NCBI GenBank assembly: GCA_018266795.1 | Contig: JAFDZV010000036.1 | Span: 152,971-216,970 of the forward strand | Length of the DNA stretch: 64,000 nt | Reading direction: 5' to 3' | Source of the DNA: Bacteroidota bacterium | GTDB taxonomy: Bacteria; Bacteroidota; Ignavibacteria; OLB7 | In this document: one piece after another, positions 17,598-27,773 of the stretch | Layout of the letters: every line of letters starts with the position of its first letter | Numbering within the stretch: position 1 is the stretch's first letter | The notes under the pieces: generated by a model | Seen by the model: the letters and a program-made list of their open reading frames with translations, nothing else | Told to the model about the DNA's origin: nothing | Databases searched by the model: none | Translations under genes and position numbers: made by a program

Positions 17598-18749
17598 TCA
17601 CACGGCCGTGATATGCACCGTTGGGATCGCATTGATGCCGTCGGATATGTCGTCGTCGCTCTCCGGCTGCACATTGCCCGCCTGGTCCGTTGCGCGAATG
17701 CTGATCGTATGAGGGCCGGCCGTGAGACTGGTGCTGAACTCCCACTGGGCCCACACTGCGCGAAACGGGTAGGGGAACTGCGTCGGGTTCAGCGCCTGGA
17801 CCGTTGACGCCAGTTGCGCGTCCGTCGCCATCACCGTGTCCTGCGAGCGAATCACCACCGGAGCGAACGGCCCGCCATCCACGGAGATCTCCACCGTTCC
17901 GATTCCCGATGCGCCGCTGACGGCAAAGCCCACGCACTTGATGGTGCCGGCGGCAACCTGTGCATTGGTGAGGGGATTTGTCATCCGGCTGTTCACCCGC
18001 ATCACGCCGTCATCCACGAACCCTTCGTCCTGGTATGTGCCGAACGGTAGGTCGTTCGCCGTTACCTCCACGCGCGTCAGCCACTTCACATTCTTGTAGC
18101 CGTATCCTTCGTGCAGAATCAGGCGCACCGGAAAGCCATGCTGTGCCGGAAGCGGCGAGCCGTTCATGTGCGTCACGAGCAGCGGCTCCACGAGGTCCGG
18201 CACGGGTGCTCCGTAGATGCGGCCGATCTGGATATTGTTCCCGAACGTGTCCGCGCCGTAGAAGCGCAGGCGCTTGGCCTGCGCCGTCTGGATTCCCGCG
18301 CGGTCCAGAAACGTCCGGAGCGGCACGCCGGTCCAGACCGCGGTGCCGATCAGGCCCTGCACTTCGTTGGAGTCGATCACGCAGCGCATCGTCTTCAACA
18401 GCTTGATGCCGGAGCGCGATTCCTCGTCGATGATGTCCTGGTAGCTGACGCTCAGCGGCGTCTGCACAAGGCCGTCGATCGCGAGGCGCCACGTGCCGGA
18501 ATCTATCACCGGCATCGTCCAACGGGCGATGGAACCTTCCGCACCGTTCTTGTAGTAGAAGCTGGAGTTCGGTGTCAGGAACGGAACGTCCGCTCCCGTG
18601 GTAAGCGGCTCCACGGAGTTGCTTTCGCATCCGGTAACCTGCACTATCATGAAGCCGACAACCGCGCCTCCGGCAAGGCGCAGGAAGTGACGGCGACTTT
18701 CATCGTATGCCTGCATGGGTTCGTAGTCGGGGGTTGGAGTTCCTGACAT
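17598..18749 (-). CDS. Tat-exported sulfite-oxidase-like molybdopterin enzyme
   Basis: A 383-residue protein. A twin-arginine signal (SRRHFLRLAGG, residues 18-28) is followed by a lipobox-like VTGC (Cys41), so it may be a Tat lipoprotein. The core is the oxidoreductase molybdopterin-binding domain; Cys123 in LKTMRCVIDS sits where the Mo-ligating cysteine is expected. A C-terminal Mo-cofactor dimerisation domain follows (SGIGTVEISVDGG... HTISIRATD). Likely a periplasmic sulfite dehydrogenase or related oxidase; no adjacent cytochrome. The ATG at 18749 falls inside a 68-bp repeat; a second ATG at 18716, directly before the Tat motif, is a real alternative. Confidence 0.85.
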   Translation of the reverse strand: MSGTPTPDYEPMQAYDESRRHFLRLAGGAVVGFMIVQVTGCESNSVEPLTTGADVPFLTPNSSFYYKNGAEGSIARWTMPVIDSGTWRLAIDGLVQTPLSVSYQDIIDEESRSGIKLLKTMRCVIDSNEVQGLIGTAVWTGVPLRTFLDRAGIQTAQAKRLRFYGADTFGNNIQIGRIYGAPVPDLVEPLLVTHMNGSPLPAQHGFPVRLILHEGYGYKNVKWLTRVEVTANDLPFGTYQDEGFVDDGVMRVNSRMTNPLTNAQVAAGTIKCVGFAVSGASGIGTVEISVDGGPFAPVVIRSQDTVMATDAQLASTVQALNPTQFPYPFRAVWAQWEFSTSLTAGPHTISIRATDQAGNVQPESDDDISDGINAIPTVHITAV

Positions 18750-18804
18750 TCCGCGCTGCAGGGCCAGCCGGCTCCGAAGCGCATTCCGGTCCTGACAGAA
18801 ACTG
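18737..18804. repeat. 68-bp palindromic repeat, copy 1
   Basis: Bounded by GAGTTCCTG (18737-18745) and CAGAAACTG (18796-18804), an imperfect inverted pair. Shares with the other two copies the core GC-rich GCTGCAGGGCC...GGCTCCGAAGC and ATTCCGGT blocks. It fills the whole gap between two - strand genes and covers the first codons of the molybdoenzyme gene. Confidence 0.75.
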
Positions 18805-19758
18805 TTAGAAGAACTTTGGACGATAGTCGATGCCCAGGAACAGGTCCACGGACTTTACGGTGTTCAACCCGTACGGCGTGAAGAGCAGCTGCGCGTTGAC
18901 GCTGATGCCGTCGAAGGGGAACACTGCGATCGAACCGCCGGCCTTGATGAATCGCTGCCGCGTGGGGATCGGGTTGGCAACCGAGAATCCCACCGTTGGG
19001 GCCTTCAACGCCCAGTCGCCGCGCAGCATCAGACTTGCGAAGACGATCTTCTTGAACGTGTAGCCGCCGTCCAGCCCGAACGTGAACTCGTCTCCGTATT
19101 CCGGCTGCGTATCGGCAAAGCAATCCTTGCTGACCCCGTCCTGGCAGGGAACTGCGTGCGAAAACGTATAGATCGTACTGCGATATCGGTAGCCGATCCC
19201 CGCCTGGGCGTATGCATCGATAGGATAGAAGCTCCTGCCGTAACTGAGATACATCTCACCGTCAACCTGGCCCGCCCCGGCGCTCGGCAGATAGTTGCGG
19301 GTGTATCCCGTGGGGATCGTGAGCATCACGTTCGCGGCGAGCGCATCCAACGGCGCCTCGTCCAGGCCCAGAAGGGGCTTCAGGCCGACGCGTGCTCCAA
19401 CCTGCGCGGAGCCGAACGCATAGGTCTGGTAGCGATATGCAGCGTCGCGCACGATCACGCGCTTGTACGGCAGGCCGGCCAGCAGCGTGACGTTGTTCGT
19501 GAGCCCGAGTTCGCCGTACGCGTAGATGCTGCGGTCGAAGAAGGAGTTGCCGGACACATTGTCCGCATAATCCTTCTCACGTCCGTCGAACGTGTACTGC
19601 TGCGAGGCCGTGCTCGATCCGTACGAGAGCTTGATGTAGGCGCGTCCGGACTCCTGTGGCCACGACTGGGCATGCATGGTTGCGTGGACGGCGGATGCGA
19701 TCAGGGTGGTAATCACAAGCAGCGCCTGGCCGGCGCCGCGTGAAACGAACATTGGCAT
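18805..19758 (-). CDS. Outer-membrane beta-barrel protein
   Basis: A 317-residue protein with a signal peptide (cleavage near residue 31, after MHAQS) and about a dozen amphipathic strands (YIKLSYG, YAYGELGLTNNVTLLAGLPY, AQAGIGYRYR, FTFGLDGGYTF) ending in YRPKFF. It resembles the MetA-pathway-of-phenol-degradation/transporter type barrels found near metal or solvent functions. Lies directly upstream of the molybdoenzyme gene on the same strand; the 68-bp repeat is the only sequence between them. Function not assigned. Confidence 0.7.
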   Translation of the reverse strand: MPMFVSRGAGQALLVITTLIASAVHATMHAQSWPQESGRAYIKLSYGSSTASQQYTFDGREKDYADNVSGNSFFDRSIYAYGELGLTNNVTLLAGLPYKRVIVRDAAYRYQTYAFGSAQVGARVGLKPLLGLDEAPLDALAANVMLTIPTGYTRNYLPSAGAGQVDGEMYLSYGRSFYPIDAYAQAGIGYRYRSTIYTFSHAVPCQDGVSKDCFADTQPEYGDEFTFGLDGGYTFKKIVFASLMLRGDWALKAPTVGFSVANPIPTRQRFIKAGGSIAVFPFDGISVNAQLLFTPYGLNTVKSVDLFLGIDYRPKFF

Positions 19759-19985
19759 GAATGCGTTCGAAAAAGAATTGGGAGGGGGAATGGGTCAGGA
19801 CCTCAATGAACCGTTTGCGATTGAAGCCATGGCCAACAACAATTTACAGGGGGAAGCCCAACGCGCAAGGGGCAATGCACCATATTATCCGGCTTACTGC
19901 GTCAAGACATGAACCCAGTCGCATCGCTCGACTCCGCAACGAGCCGTGTTGCGACACGTGTTGATAATTCATTGACCCGATTCGC

Positions 19986-22268
19986 ATGGCAGGCGTCACA
20001 ACCAACGATGTAGTTGTTCCCGGAACGGAGCGCGAAGCCTCCAACAGTTTGCCGGACGTGCCGGATGGAGCGCGGAATGTCGTGCTGGCCATCGACGGCA
20101 TGACCTGCGCAAGCTGTGTTGCGCGCGTGGAGAAGGCGATCGCCCGAGTTGAGGGGGTGCAGGAGGTGGCCGTCAACCTCGCCACGAACCGGGCTCAGGT
20201 GAAGATCGGGCCGGCAGTGGATCTGGAGGCCATTCGCGACCGCGTTGAACGTGCGGGCTATTCCGCGCAGGTCACTCAGAGGGAGGATGCGCGCGCCATT
20301 GCCGGCGAGCAGCGGGAACATGTGGAGCGCGCGAGGAGGCGCTTCATCGTTGCAATGCCGCTCGCCGCGATCGTGATGGCCGTCTCCATGCTTCCGATGG
20401 TGATGCCGGCGCTCCATCACCTCGAGATGCGTTTCGCATTTCAGTCCGCATTGCTGCAGTTCGTGCTGACATCACTGGTGATGTTCTATGCCGGTTCCGG
20501 CTTCTTTACGCTTGCGATCCGGAACGCGCGGCATCTCACGGCGGACATGAACACGCTCGTGGCCGTAGGGACCGGCGCCGCCTGGTGTTTCAGTACGTGG
20601 ATGTTGTTCGGCGGCGCACATCGTTCCGGCGACTATACGCATGCTCTGTACTTCGATACAGCGGCGGTGGTGATTGCTCTCGTGCTGCTTGGGCGGTGGC
20701 TGGAGGCGCGTGCAACCGCCAGAGCCGTTGGTGCAATCGGCGAGCTTGTTACGCTCGCGCCGGCCTACGCTCATCGCGTTTCACCGGATGACCGGCTGCA
20801 TGTTGCCGATGTGGAGATCGAATACGTGCGCGTCGGCGATCTACTGCAGGTGCGTCCGGGTGAGAGCGTGCCGGTGGACGGCATGGTGGTTGATGGTGAA
20901 TCCGCCGTCGACGAGTCCATGATGACCGGCGAGCCGTTGCCGATCGAGAAGACCGCCGGCGCCCGTCTGTTTGGCGGCACCATCAACACCAACGGCTCGT
21001 TCACCATGCGCGCCGATCGCGTGGGGGATGATACCGCGCTGGCCGCCATCGTTCGCGCCGTGAACAATGCGCAGAGTTCGAAGGCCCCGATTCAGCGCCT
21101 TGCAGACCGTGTGGCCGGCGTCTTTGTGCCGGCGGTGATCGCGATCGCCGCGCTCACGTTTGTCGGATGGCTGGTGATTGGCGGTGTGCCGGTTGCGAAC
21201 GCCATGCTGAATGCCGTTGCCGTGCTGGTGATCGCATGCCCGTGCGCGATGGGCCTGGCCGTTCCAACTGCCGTGATCGCGGCAACCGGCCGGGGCGCGG
21301 AGCAGGGAATCCTGGTGCGCAGCGCCACGGCGCTGGAGACGGCCGCAGCCATCGATACGGTGGTGTTCGACAAAACCGGCACGCTCACGCACGGTCGTCC
21401 GGAAGTGGTGGCCCTGCGCACAGCGGAAGGAATCGAACCGGCGGAGGTGCTCCGTCTTGCCGCAGCGGTCGAATCGTATTCGGAGCATCCGATTGCGCGT
21501 GCAATCGTTCGCCATGCCGAGAGCACCGGCGTCGGCCGGTTGCCGGCGGAGGGCTTTCGCGCGCAGGTCGGCATCGGCGCGAGCGGCGTTGTTTCCGGAC
21601 GCGAGGTGCAGGTGCGGGGGGCGGATCCGGGGATGCTTCGGTCACTCGATCACGGTGAGCCGTGGGAGCCGCCGGTTGGCGCAGGGCTTGTTGCCGTTGT
21701 GGTCGATGGGGCCGTGAGCGGCGTGATTGCGCTGGCGGATACCGAGAAGCCGGAGTCCGCGGCGGTGATTGCACGGCTGGCATCGATGGGGATCACGCCG
21801 ATGATTCTTACGGGGGATGCGGAGAACGTGGCTGCCGAGGTTGCTCGCCGGCTGGGAGTGGATCGCTATGTTGCCGGGGTCATGCCGACGGCGAAGGGGG
21901 AGACGGTGGAGGCGCTGCGCCGCGAGGGGCGGCACGTTGCCATGGTGGGCGACGGCATCAACGATGCGCCCGCGCTTGCGGCGTCCGATCTTGGAATGGC
22001 CATGGGTACCGGTTCCGATGCCGCCATCGCCGCAGCGGACTTCACGCTGATGGGGGGTGACATCGCCCGCGTGCCCGCGGCCCTTCACCTGGCTCGCAGA
22101 ACGATTCGAATCATCCGCCAGAATCTCTTCTGGGCATTTGCATACAACGTCATCGGCATGCCGCTGGCGGCGCTGGGCCTTCTGGACCCGATGATCGCCG
22201 GAGCCGCGATGGCGCTCAGTTCCGTCAGCGTGGTGAGCAACTCGCTACGTCTGCGCAGGGCGCGGTAG
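19986..22268 (+). CDS. copA: Copper-translocating P1B-type ATPase
   Basis: A 760-residue inner-membrane pump. One N-terminal heavy-metal-associated domain carries GMTCASC (Cys41, Cys44). All P-type landmarks are present: TGEP, the membrane CPC motif that selects Cu(I), [13 protein letters not shown] with the phosphorylated Asp, the HP dipeptide, TGDAENVA and [10 protein letters not shown]. It exports monovalent copper (or silver). Divergent from the barrel gene at 18805-19758; I see no CueR-like operator. Single gene, with anmK starting 58 bp downstream. Confidence 0.96.
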   Translation: MAGVTTNDVVVPGTEREASNSLPDVPDGARNVVLAIDGMTCASCVARVEKAIARVEGVQEVAVNLATNRAQVKIGPAVDLEAIRDRVERAGYSAQVTQREDARAIAGEQREHVERARRRFIVAMPLAAIVMAVSMLPMVMPALHHLEMRFAFQSALLQFVLTSLVMFYAGSGFFTLAIRNARHLTADMNTLVAVGTGAAWCFSTWMLFGGAHRSGDYTHALYFDTAAVVIALVLLGRWLEARATARAVGAIGELVTLAPAYAHRVSPDDRLHVADVEIEYVRVGDLLQVRPGESVPVDGMVVDGESAVDESMMTGEPLPIEKTAGARLFGGTINTNGSFTMRADRVGDDTALAAIVRAVNNAQSSKAPIQRLADRVAGVFVPAVIAIAALTFVGWLVIGGVPVANAMLNAVAVLVIACPCAMGLAVPTAVIAATGRGAEQGILVRSATALETAAAIDTVVFDKTGTLTHGRPEVVALRTAEGIEPAEVLRLAAAVESYSEHPIARAIVRHAESTGVGRLPAEGFRAQVGIGASGVVSGREVQVRGADPGMLRSLDHGEPWEPPVGAGLVAVVVDGAVSGVIALADTEKPESAAVIARLASMGITPMILTGDAENVAAEVARRLGVDRYVAGVMPTAKGETVEALRREGRHVAMVGDGINDAPALAASDLGMAMGTGSDAAIAAADFTLMGGDIARVPAALHLARRTIRIIRQNLFWAFAYNVIGMPLAALGLLDPMIAGAAMALSSVSVVSNSLRLRRAR

Positions 22269-22326
22269 CTTCCTCGCCAACGACGTCCGATCCCGTTATC
22301 CCGGCTACGCTCGCTTCAATCATACC

Positions 22327-23502
22327 GTGACTACTCTTCAATCATATCGTTCGAGGGCGGAGCGCCTGGTGGCCGGGGTGATGTCCGGCACGTCGCTGGA
22401 CGCCGTCGACGTGGCGCTGATTCGTATTGGCGGAACCGGCGACGCTCTGCATCACCAGCTTGTCGGCTTCCATGCGGTTCCCTTCGATGCCGGAATGCGC
22501 GTGCGTCTGCTCGATGCCTCCGCGGGAACGATGCCGGCGCGCGATCTGTTCGAACTCGAGGCAGACCTCGGTGCCTGCTACGCCGGCGCGATCCTGAACG
22601 CCTGTGATGCGTGCGACGTGGCCGCCGCCGATCTCGATGCAATTGGTCTTCACGGCCAGACGGTGTACCATGCTCCGCGCAGGGCGCCGAACGGCGTCAC
22701 GGTGCAGCTTGCCGGCGCTGCGATCGTCTGCGAGCAGCTCGGCGTGCTGGTTGTGCACGACTTCCGGACTGCGGATGTGGCGGCCGGCGGAGAGGGTGCA
22801 CCGCTGGTTCCGTACTGTGACTACGTTCTTCTTCGCTCACCGCACGCCAACCGGGTTGCGCTCAACATCGGCGGCATCGCGAACGTGACATGGCTGCCGC
22901 GCGACGTGAGTCCGGAGCAGGTGATCGCGTTCGATACCGGGCCCGGCAACATGCTGATCGATGCCGCGATGCGCGAGCTGTACGATCGCGACATGGACCG
23001 GGACGGCGGCATCGCCGCGATGGGTACTGTTCACGAGGAGTGGCTGGCAACGCTCCTTCAGGATGAGTACTATGCCTGGCCTCCGCCGAAGTCCGCCGGG
23101 CGGGAGCGGTTCGGCGAGGAGGTGGGGCGCAGGCTTGCGCGCGAGGCGATCGGGCGCGGAATGCGGCCGCAGGATGTGATCGCAACGCTTGCGCGGCTTA
23201 CGGCCCGCACCATCGCGCAGTCCGTTCGCAGATTTGCCGCCGGGGAAGAACCGGTGGAGGAGATGATTGTAGGCGGCGGTGGCCTGCGCAATGCCGCGAT
23301 GATGCGGATGCTCGCCGAGGAACTGCCCGGATGCACGATCCTGGATGTTGGAGAATGCGGCCTTCCGGCCGACGCGAAGGAGGCAATTTGCTTTGCCATC
23401 CTCGCAAATGAAACGTTGATGGAGACCCCCGCCAACCTGCCGAGCGTCACCGGCGCGCGCCGCCGGGTGATCTGCGGCGCGATTCGTCTTCCGTCGGCAT
23501 GA
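22327..23502 (+). CDS. anmK: Anhydro-N-acetylmuramic acid kinase
   Basis: A 391-residue sugar kinase of the peptidoglycan recycling route: converts 1,6-anhydro-MurNAc to MurNAc 6-phosphate. GVMSGTSLDAVDVA near residue 18, a FDTGPGN phosphate loop near residue 202 and a late GGGGLRNAAMM motif define the family. The start is GTG at 22327, 58 bp after copA and probably co-transcribed or read from its own promoter. Ordinary length. Confidence 0.95.
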   Translation: MTTLQSYRSRAERLVAGVMSGTSLDAVDVALIRIGGTGDALHHQLVGFHAVPFDAGMRVRLLDASAGTMPARDLFELEADLGACYAGAILNACDACDVAAADLDAIGLHGQTVYHAPRRAPNGVTVQLAGAAIVCEQLGVLVVHDFRTADVAAGGEGAPLVPYCDYVLLRSPHANRVALNIGGIANVTWLPRDVSPEQVIAFDTGPGNMLIDAAMRELYDRDMDRDGGIAAMGTVHEEWLATLLQDEYYAWPPPKSAGRERFGEEVGRRLAREAIGRGMRPQDVIATLARLTARTIAQSVRRFAAGEEPVEEMIVGGGGLRNAAMMRMLAEELPGCTILDVGECGLPADAKEAICFAILANETLMETPANLPSVTGARRRVICGAIRLPSA

Positions 23503-23570
23503 TCGCGCACCGCGTGTTGCCGCAGTAGCCCCGGCCCTTCCTCGCCTCAACCGACTCTTCGGAGATCTCC

Positions 23571-24137
23571 GTGTCTCTCTTTGCCATCGACAGCACGCTC
23601 TTCAGGCTCGTCAATCGCGAGGGCGCCAATCCGGTGTTCGATGCCGTGATGCCGTTCGTGACGGAGCCGTCCAATCCATTCCTCTATGTTCCGCTGATCG
23701 CACTCGCGCTCTTCGCCGTGTGGAGATGGAGGGGGCGGGCCGCGTGGTGCATACTGCTGATCGCGGTTACGGTTACCATTACGGACCGGCTCAACAGCAG
23801 TGTGATCAAGGAGATGGTGGCACGGGAGCGGCCGTGCCGCTACATGAACGATGTCCGCGAACTGCGGCCGTGTGGTGCCGGCAAGTCCTTCCCGTCGTCG
23901 CACGCCGTGAACATCACCGCGGCAGCGCTCATCGTTGCATGGTTCTTCCGCCGCTCGGCGCCCTATGCCTTCGGCATCGCCGCGCTTATCTCATACTCGC
24001 GTGTCTACGTTGGCGTGCACTATCCGGCGGACGTGATTGCCGGCGCATTGATCGGGATGGCCACCGCTGCGCTCGTGATCTTCCTCTGGCGGATTGCGAT
24101 GAAGAGATGGAGAGGAGATGTGAAATATGAGATATGA
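23571..24137 (+). CDS. PAP2-family membrane phosphatase
   Basis: A 188-residue membrane protein starting with GTG. The three acid-phosphatase motifs are present: KEMVARERPCR (K-x6-RP), PSSHAVN and SRVYVGVHYPAD (SR-x5-H-x3-D). Acts on a lipid phosphate, possibly undecaprenyl diphosphate. The last codons fall inside an inverted heptanucleotide repeat, so the true C terminus may vary between strains. Confidence 0.9.
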   Translation: MSLFAIDSTLFRLVNREGANPVFDAVMPFVTEPSNPFLYVPLIALALFAVWRWRGRAAWCILLIAVTVTITDRLNSSVIKEMVARERPCRYMNDVRELRPCGAGKSFPSSHAVNITAAALIVAWFFRRSAPYAFGIAALISYSRVYVGVHYPADVIAGALIGMATAALVIFLWRIAMKRWRGDVKYEI

Positions 24138-24172
24138 GATTATGTGTCCCCGCAGCTCATATCTCATATTTC
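24122..24172. repeat. Inverted heptad repeat between convergent genes
   Basis: A perfect 17-bp inverted repeat: 24122-24138 (GAAATATGAGATATGAG) with 24156-24172. Each arm is a run of 7-mers of the type GAGATAT/CTCATAT. It contains the stop codon of the phosphatase gene and lies 16 bp from the stop of the convergent metallophosphoesterase gene, so it may act as a bidirectional terminator. Confidence 0.8.
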
Positions 24173-24187
24173 GTCGCTCATGGTTTC

Positions 24188-25558
24188 CTACACGTGCCTC
24201 TTTCGGCGGATGCCGTTCCACAGTGCCAGCGTGGGGCCGTCGCCCGCCCGCTGGTTGGTATCCTCCTGATCGTGGTAGAAGAACGCCATCGTCATCTGAT
24301 TCGAACTCACGTAGCCCTGGCCGTCGCGCGAGCGCTCGATCAGCGGCAGATACGTCCCGGTGTTGATATACATGCGGACTACACCGTCCACCGCGGCGGA
24401 GAAGCAGTCGTGGCGTGCCTCGTGTGTATGGCCGTAGACCACGTATTGAATGCGCTTGTCCTTGATTCGCTGATCGAACTCCTTGCGTGCGCCCCGCACG
24501 AGATCGTCATCATCACTCTTCGGAAGAAAGATCCCGAACGCGCTCTTGATGTTCACTCCCGTGGAGACCAGCCAGCTCAGGCTTTCCACGCTGATGTGTG
24601 TCTTTACCAGCGAGCGGAGCAGGCCGAGCTGATAGACCGTGTCGCCCCAGAGCAGAAAGTCCGCCTGGATGCGATCCCACTTCGCAGCGAGCGTGGAGCG
24701 CAGCAGTGAGTCCAGCGACATGCGCACCGAGCGGAGCATGATCTCGCCATACTTCCGATAACGGTCGCGGGCAAGCCATGCCAGCCAGTGAAACACGTGG
24801 AAGATCGGCCGGAGGTTGTTCAGTTCCTGGAGGTTCATGAAGAAGTCGCGATCCTCGGCCGATGAGACGCAATCGATCTGCTGGCGCACGTGATGGATGA
24901 GCCCGGACATCAGTTCGGCGGTGATCGGTTCGCCGATCGCCATCACCTTGTAGGCTTCGGGATCGAAGAGACCCATCGTTGAATCGTGCTGCGTCTTGCG
25001 CGCGAAACGCCATCCGTGACAGACATCGTCCCACTCGTGGCCGTGGCGCGCCGAGACACCGTACTCGGGTGCATGCAGTGCGTTCGCGAACGTGATCTCG
25101 ATTCCAGGAAGCTCGCGACGCATGCGCTCGTGCAGGCTCGTGAAGTTGTTGAACACGCGGTCGTGATTGCCGACGATGTAGGTGATTCTCACCGGCCGGC
25201 CAAGCTGTTCCGGCAGGTGCCTCAGCATCTGCATCAGCGCCCGGCTGCCGGGCGTTGCGAGGATTCGTTCGAAGATCGCGTTGAACTGGCGCTCCACTTC
25301 CGCCGTGTCGCTGTTCATGCCGGTGGCGGGGTCCAGAACGCCTCCCCACGGTCTGTCGGCGAGCTTGATCTTCTCCTCGTGCCAGTAGTCCGTCCGGACG
25401 AGGTCGAAGATGTCGCCCAGCAGAACCAGGTGCAATTCCTGGATCTCGCGTTGCGCGGCCGTAACGATCGCATCGCTCAGATAGCGAAACGCTCCTTCGT
25501 CCACATTACGAGCCGTTGATTCATCGGTCAGATGAACATCGCTGACGATCGCAAGCAT
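24188..25558 (-). CDS. Calcineurin-like metallophosphoesterase
   Basis: A 456-residue enzyme with the full metal-binding set: DVHL (Asp7, His9), GDIFD, GNHD, GHEW and GHTHEA. A long helical insertion separates the GHE and GHTH motifs (roughly residues 190-380), a larger cap than in typical 250-residue relatives. Cytoplasmic, no signal peptide. Substrate unknown. Monocistronic. Confidence 0.85.
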   Translation of the reverse strand: MLAIVSDVHLTDESTARNVDEGAFRYLSDAIVTAAQREIQELHLVLLGDIFDLVRTDYWHEEKIKLADRPWGGVLDPATGMNSDTAEVERQFNAIFERILATPGSRALMQMLRHLPEQLGRPVRITYIVGNHDRVFNNFTSLHERMRRELPGIEITFANALHAPEYGVSARHGHEWDDVCHGWRFARKTQHDSTMGLFDPEAYKVMAIGEPITAELMSGLIHHVRQQIDCVSSAEDRDFFMNLQELNNLRPIFHVFHWLAWLARDRYRKYGEIMLRSVRMSLDSLLRSTLAAKWDRIQADFLLWGDTVYQLGLLRSLVKTHISVESLSWLVSTGVNIKSAFGIFLPKSDDDDLVRGARKEFDQRIKDKRIQYVVYGHTHEARHDCFSAAVDGVVRMYINTGTYLPLIERSRDGQGYVSSNQMTMAFFYHDQEDTNQRAGDGPTLALWNGIRRKRHV

Positions 25559-25998
25559 TGTCCGTTGAGACTACGGTTGATATTGGCGGCATTCACGGTG
25601 CCAATATAACACCGCGAAGCCGGGGCAGGCGTTCGTGTTGTTCAAACTTTACCAGGCATGCAACGGCCGCTGAGGCCGTTCCCGGCGTTCGTTGCGGGCG
25701 CCATGCCGAACGGGTACACAATCATGTACTACCGTTTGGGGTGTATCGCGGATAAGTTGGCCTGCGACTCCCTCATCACCATGTATGCACGCGTTGGTCG
25801 GTTGTTGAATACCGGTCACGATCTGCATTGACGACAACCGACTGCTGCCCACCAGACACTGACCGGTGTACCATTCGGTTTGCCATGCTGCACGAGCAAT
25901 GCCACGGGCTGGGACATGTGGCATTGATGCTGCGGTATTTACCATAGATGGGGCAGACATCATACACATTCCACACAAACTTGTCACAGGGTACAATC
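25559..25998. other. Gene-free intergenic region with hairpin
   Basis: A 440-bp stretch between divergent genes. The only clear structure is the inverted repeat ATATTGGC (25580-25587) / GCCAATAT (25600-25607), 22 bp before the metallophosphoesterase start, which could be an operator or a leader hairpin. The rest has no convincing frame. Confidence 0.45.
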
Positions 25999-27528
25999 AT
26001 GAGAGAATTTCGGAAGCGCGTTGCTCCCGGACTCGCGCTCTGTACAGGTCTTGTTCTCGGCCTCACAGCCAGTTCGTATGCCCAGTCGATATTTCAATCG
26101 ACATACGGCGGCAAACTGGAAGACGCGGCCCGGGGAGGGACCATACGAACAAGCGATGGTGGCATTCTCACTGTTGGTGAATCGCGGAGCTTCAGCCCCG
26201 GCGGAGACTACGATGTCTACGTTGTGAAGACTGACGCCTGCGGCAACCTTCAGTGGTCAGCCACCTACGATATCGGCCGGGGAGGAGACGACTTCGGCCG
26301 AAAGGTGCGGGAGACCGTCGACGGCAACTTCGTCATCGTAGGCTCCACGAACAACAACGCCGGTTGCTCCAGTAAATATCCCGACATCTTCGTTCTGAAC
26401 ATCGACGGCAAAGGGAGCGTGAACTGGGCCAACACCTACGGCGGATCGTTCGCAGATGATGGTACGGATATTCAGCTCTTCAATGGCGGCAAAGAGTATG
26501 TCGTGTCGGGACGCTCGGCAAGCTTTGGCGCAGGCAGCTACGATGCATACCTCATGGACATCGACTTTGGCGGCAACGTCATCTGGGCGCGCGTCTATGG
26601 CGGCGGTGCATACGATGGTTTCAACGCACTCACGGTTGCGGCGAACGGGGACATCATCGCAACGGGAGAAACCTTCAGCTACAACTTCGGCGACGATCAG
26701 ATCTATCTGGTTCGCGTGGACGGCAAGGGCAATTTCAGCTCGCCTCTCGATTTCAGCTATCACTACGGTGGCTCGAAATCGAACGAGGCCGGCAACGACG
26801 TTGTCGAGATCAATCAGAAATTCATCGGCGTAGTTGGCTACACGGATGCCGGAGGGACACGGGATCCGTACGTGCTCAAGGTTTTCGCCGATGGCACCTG
26901 CTTCTGCGATAACACCTTCATCAACCCGCGTGACAATTCGGACGACGTGTTCAACGAGGTTGAGGCGACGCCGGACGGCGATCTGTATGTTGTTGGAACC
27001 GACAGGAACATCATCTTCGGTTTCGGCGGCACGGACATGATGCTCGTCCGGATCGATCAGAAATGCGGCTTTGCATGGGGACGCCTGTACGGAATGACGG
27101 AGAACGAGGAGGGACACTCGTTGCACGTCGAGTACGACCCGGCGAATCCATCGGCCGTGTACAGCTTCCTGCTTGCCGGTGTCACCACGAGCTGCTGTTT
27201 CGGCTCGGAGGATGTGTACCTGGTTGGTGCCGATGCGAACGGCGTATCGGGGTGCAACGAGAACGATCTCAAGTTGGACCAGCAGTCTCCGGGCTACTGC
27301 CCGCAGAAGGCTCCCACAGGCAATCCGCTGGTGTACAACTGGTGCGCGGTGAAGGCGGTACCGGTTTACTCCGATAGCTGGAAACCGCTTTGCCAGAGCT
27401 GCCAGGACGGCAACCTGATCCCGGGAAATCGCGAGCACCTGGGGGGCATTCTGCATCGGCAGGGTGTGCTTCAGACCACGGCGGTTCACGCCGCCGTACG
27501 TACGCGCGTGGCAGGAAGCCAGCGCTAG
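25999..27528 (+). CDS. Secreted repeat protein (propeller-like repeats)
   Basis: A 509-residue exported protein; signal peptide ends near residue 32 (SSYAQS). The body is a series of about 50-residue repeats with the pattern ..TYGG...D.....I....DGG....G.T.SFG.G..D.Y....D..GN (examples around residues 36, 128 and 193). Such repeats form beta-propeller-like extracellular folds in many FCB surface proteins. Several Cys-rich patches follow (SCCFGSEDV, CQSCQDG). The last 25 residues turn basic and lack a T9SS domain, so the 3' end may be frameshifted. Start ATG at 25999 fits the signal; upstream frame is not coding-like. Confidence 0.7.
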   Translation: MREFRKRVAPGLALCTGLVLGLTASSYAQSIFQSTYGGKLEDAARGGTIRTSDGGILTVGESRSFSPGGDYDVYVVKTDACGNLQWSATYDIGRGGDDFGRKVRETVDGNFVIVGSTNNNAGCSSKYPDIFVLNIDGKGSVNWANTYGGSFADDGTDIQLFNGGKEYVVSGRSASFGAGSYDAYLMDIDFGGNVIWARVYGGGAYDGFNALTVAANGDIIATGETFSYNFGDDQIYLVRVDGKGNFSSPLDFSYHYGGSKSNEAGNDVVEINQKFIGVVGYTDAGGTRDPYVLKVFADGTCFCDNTFINPRDNSDDVFNEVEATPDGDLYVVGTDRNIIFGFGGTDMMLVRIDQKCGFAWGRLYGMTENEEGHSLHVEYDPANPSAVYSFLLAGVTTSCCFGSEDVYLVGADANGVSGCNENDLKLDQQSPGYCPQKAPTGNPLVYNWCAVKAVPVYSDSWKPLCQSCQDGNLIPGNREHLGGILHRQGVLQTTAVHAAVRTRVAGSQR

Positions 27529-27541
27529 GTACAGAGAGGAC

Positions 27542-27652
27542 TGATCCTTGATACATCCTCCAGTGTTACAGCGGAGTCTGGCGTTATAGCGGAGTTTACT
27601 CCGCGATCTCCATCAGTAGGAAGAGTCCTGAGTACAATTCAGGCCCAACGTA
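27542..27652. repeat. 3'-flanking two-hairpin repeat, copy A
   Basis: Begins 13 bp after the stop of the secreted repeat protein gene with CTGATCCTTGATAC. Two stems: GCGGAG/CTCCGC around 27589-27604 and CCTGA/TCAGG around 27628-27643, followed by GCCCAACGT. Shares this order with copies at 36331 and 41446. Confidence 0.75.
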
Positions 27653-27665
27653 CGGCTCACATTTC

Positions 27666-27703
27666 AGCGAGGCACCATTCATGCAATGGTGCCTCGCTTT
27701 TTT
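27666..27703 (+). terminator. Intrinsic terminator
   Basis: A 14-bp perfect stem AGCGAGGCACCATT (27666-27679) / AATGGTGCCTCGCT (27685-27698) with a 5-base loop, followed by six T. This is the strongest intrinsic terminator in the window and ends the transcript of the secreted repeat protein gene, including the repeat element before it. Confidence 0.92.
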
Positions 27704-27773
27704 CCTTGGTACTTTGGACGCTCGGCTGCGCCTCGCTGTGGGGCTTGGTACTTGGCGTAGTCTCGCACATCAA

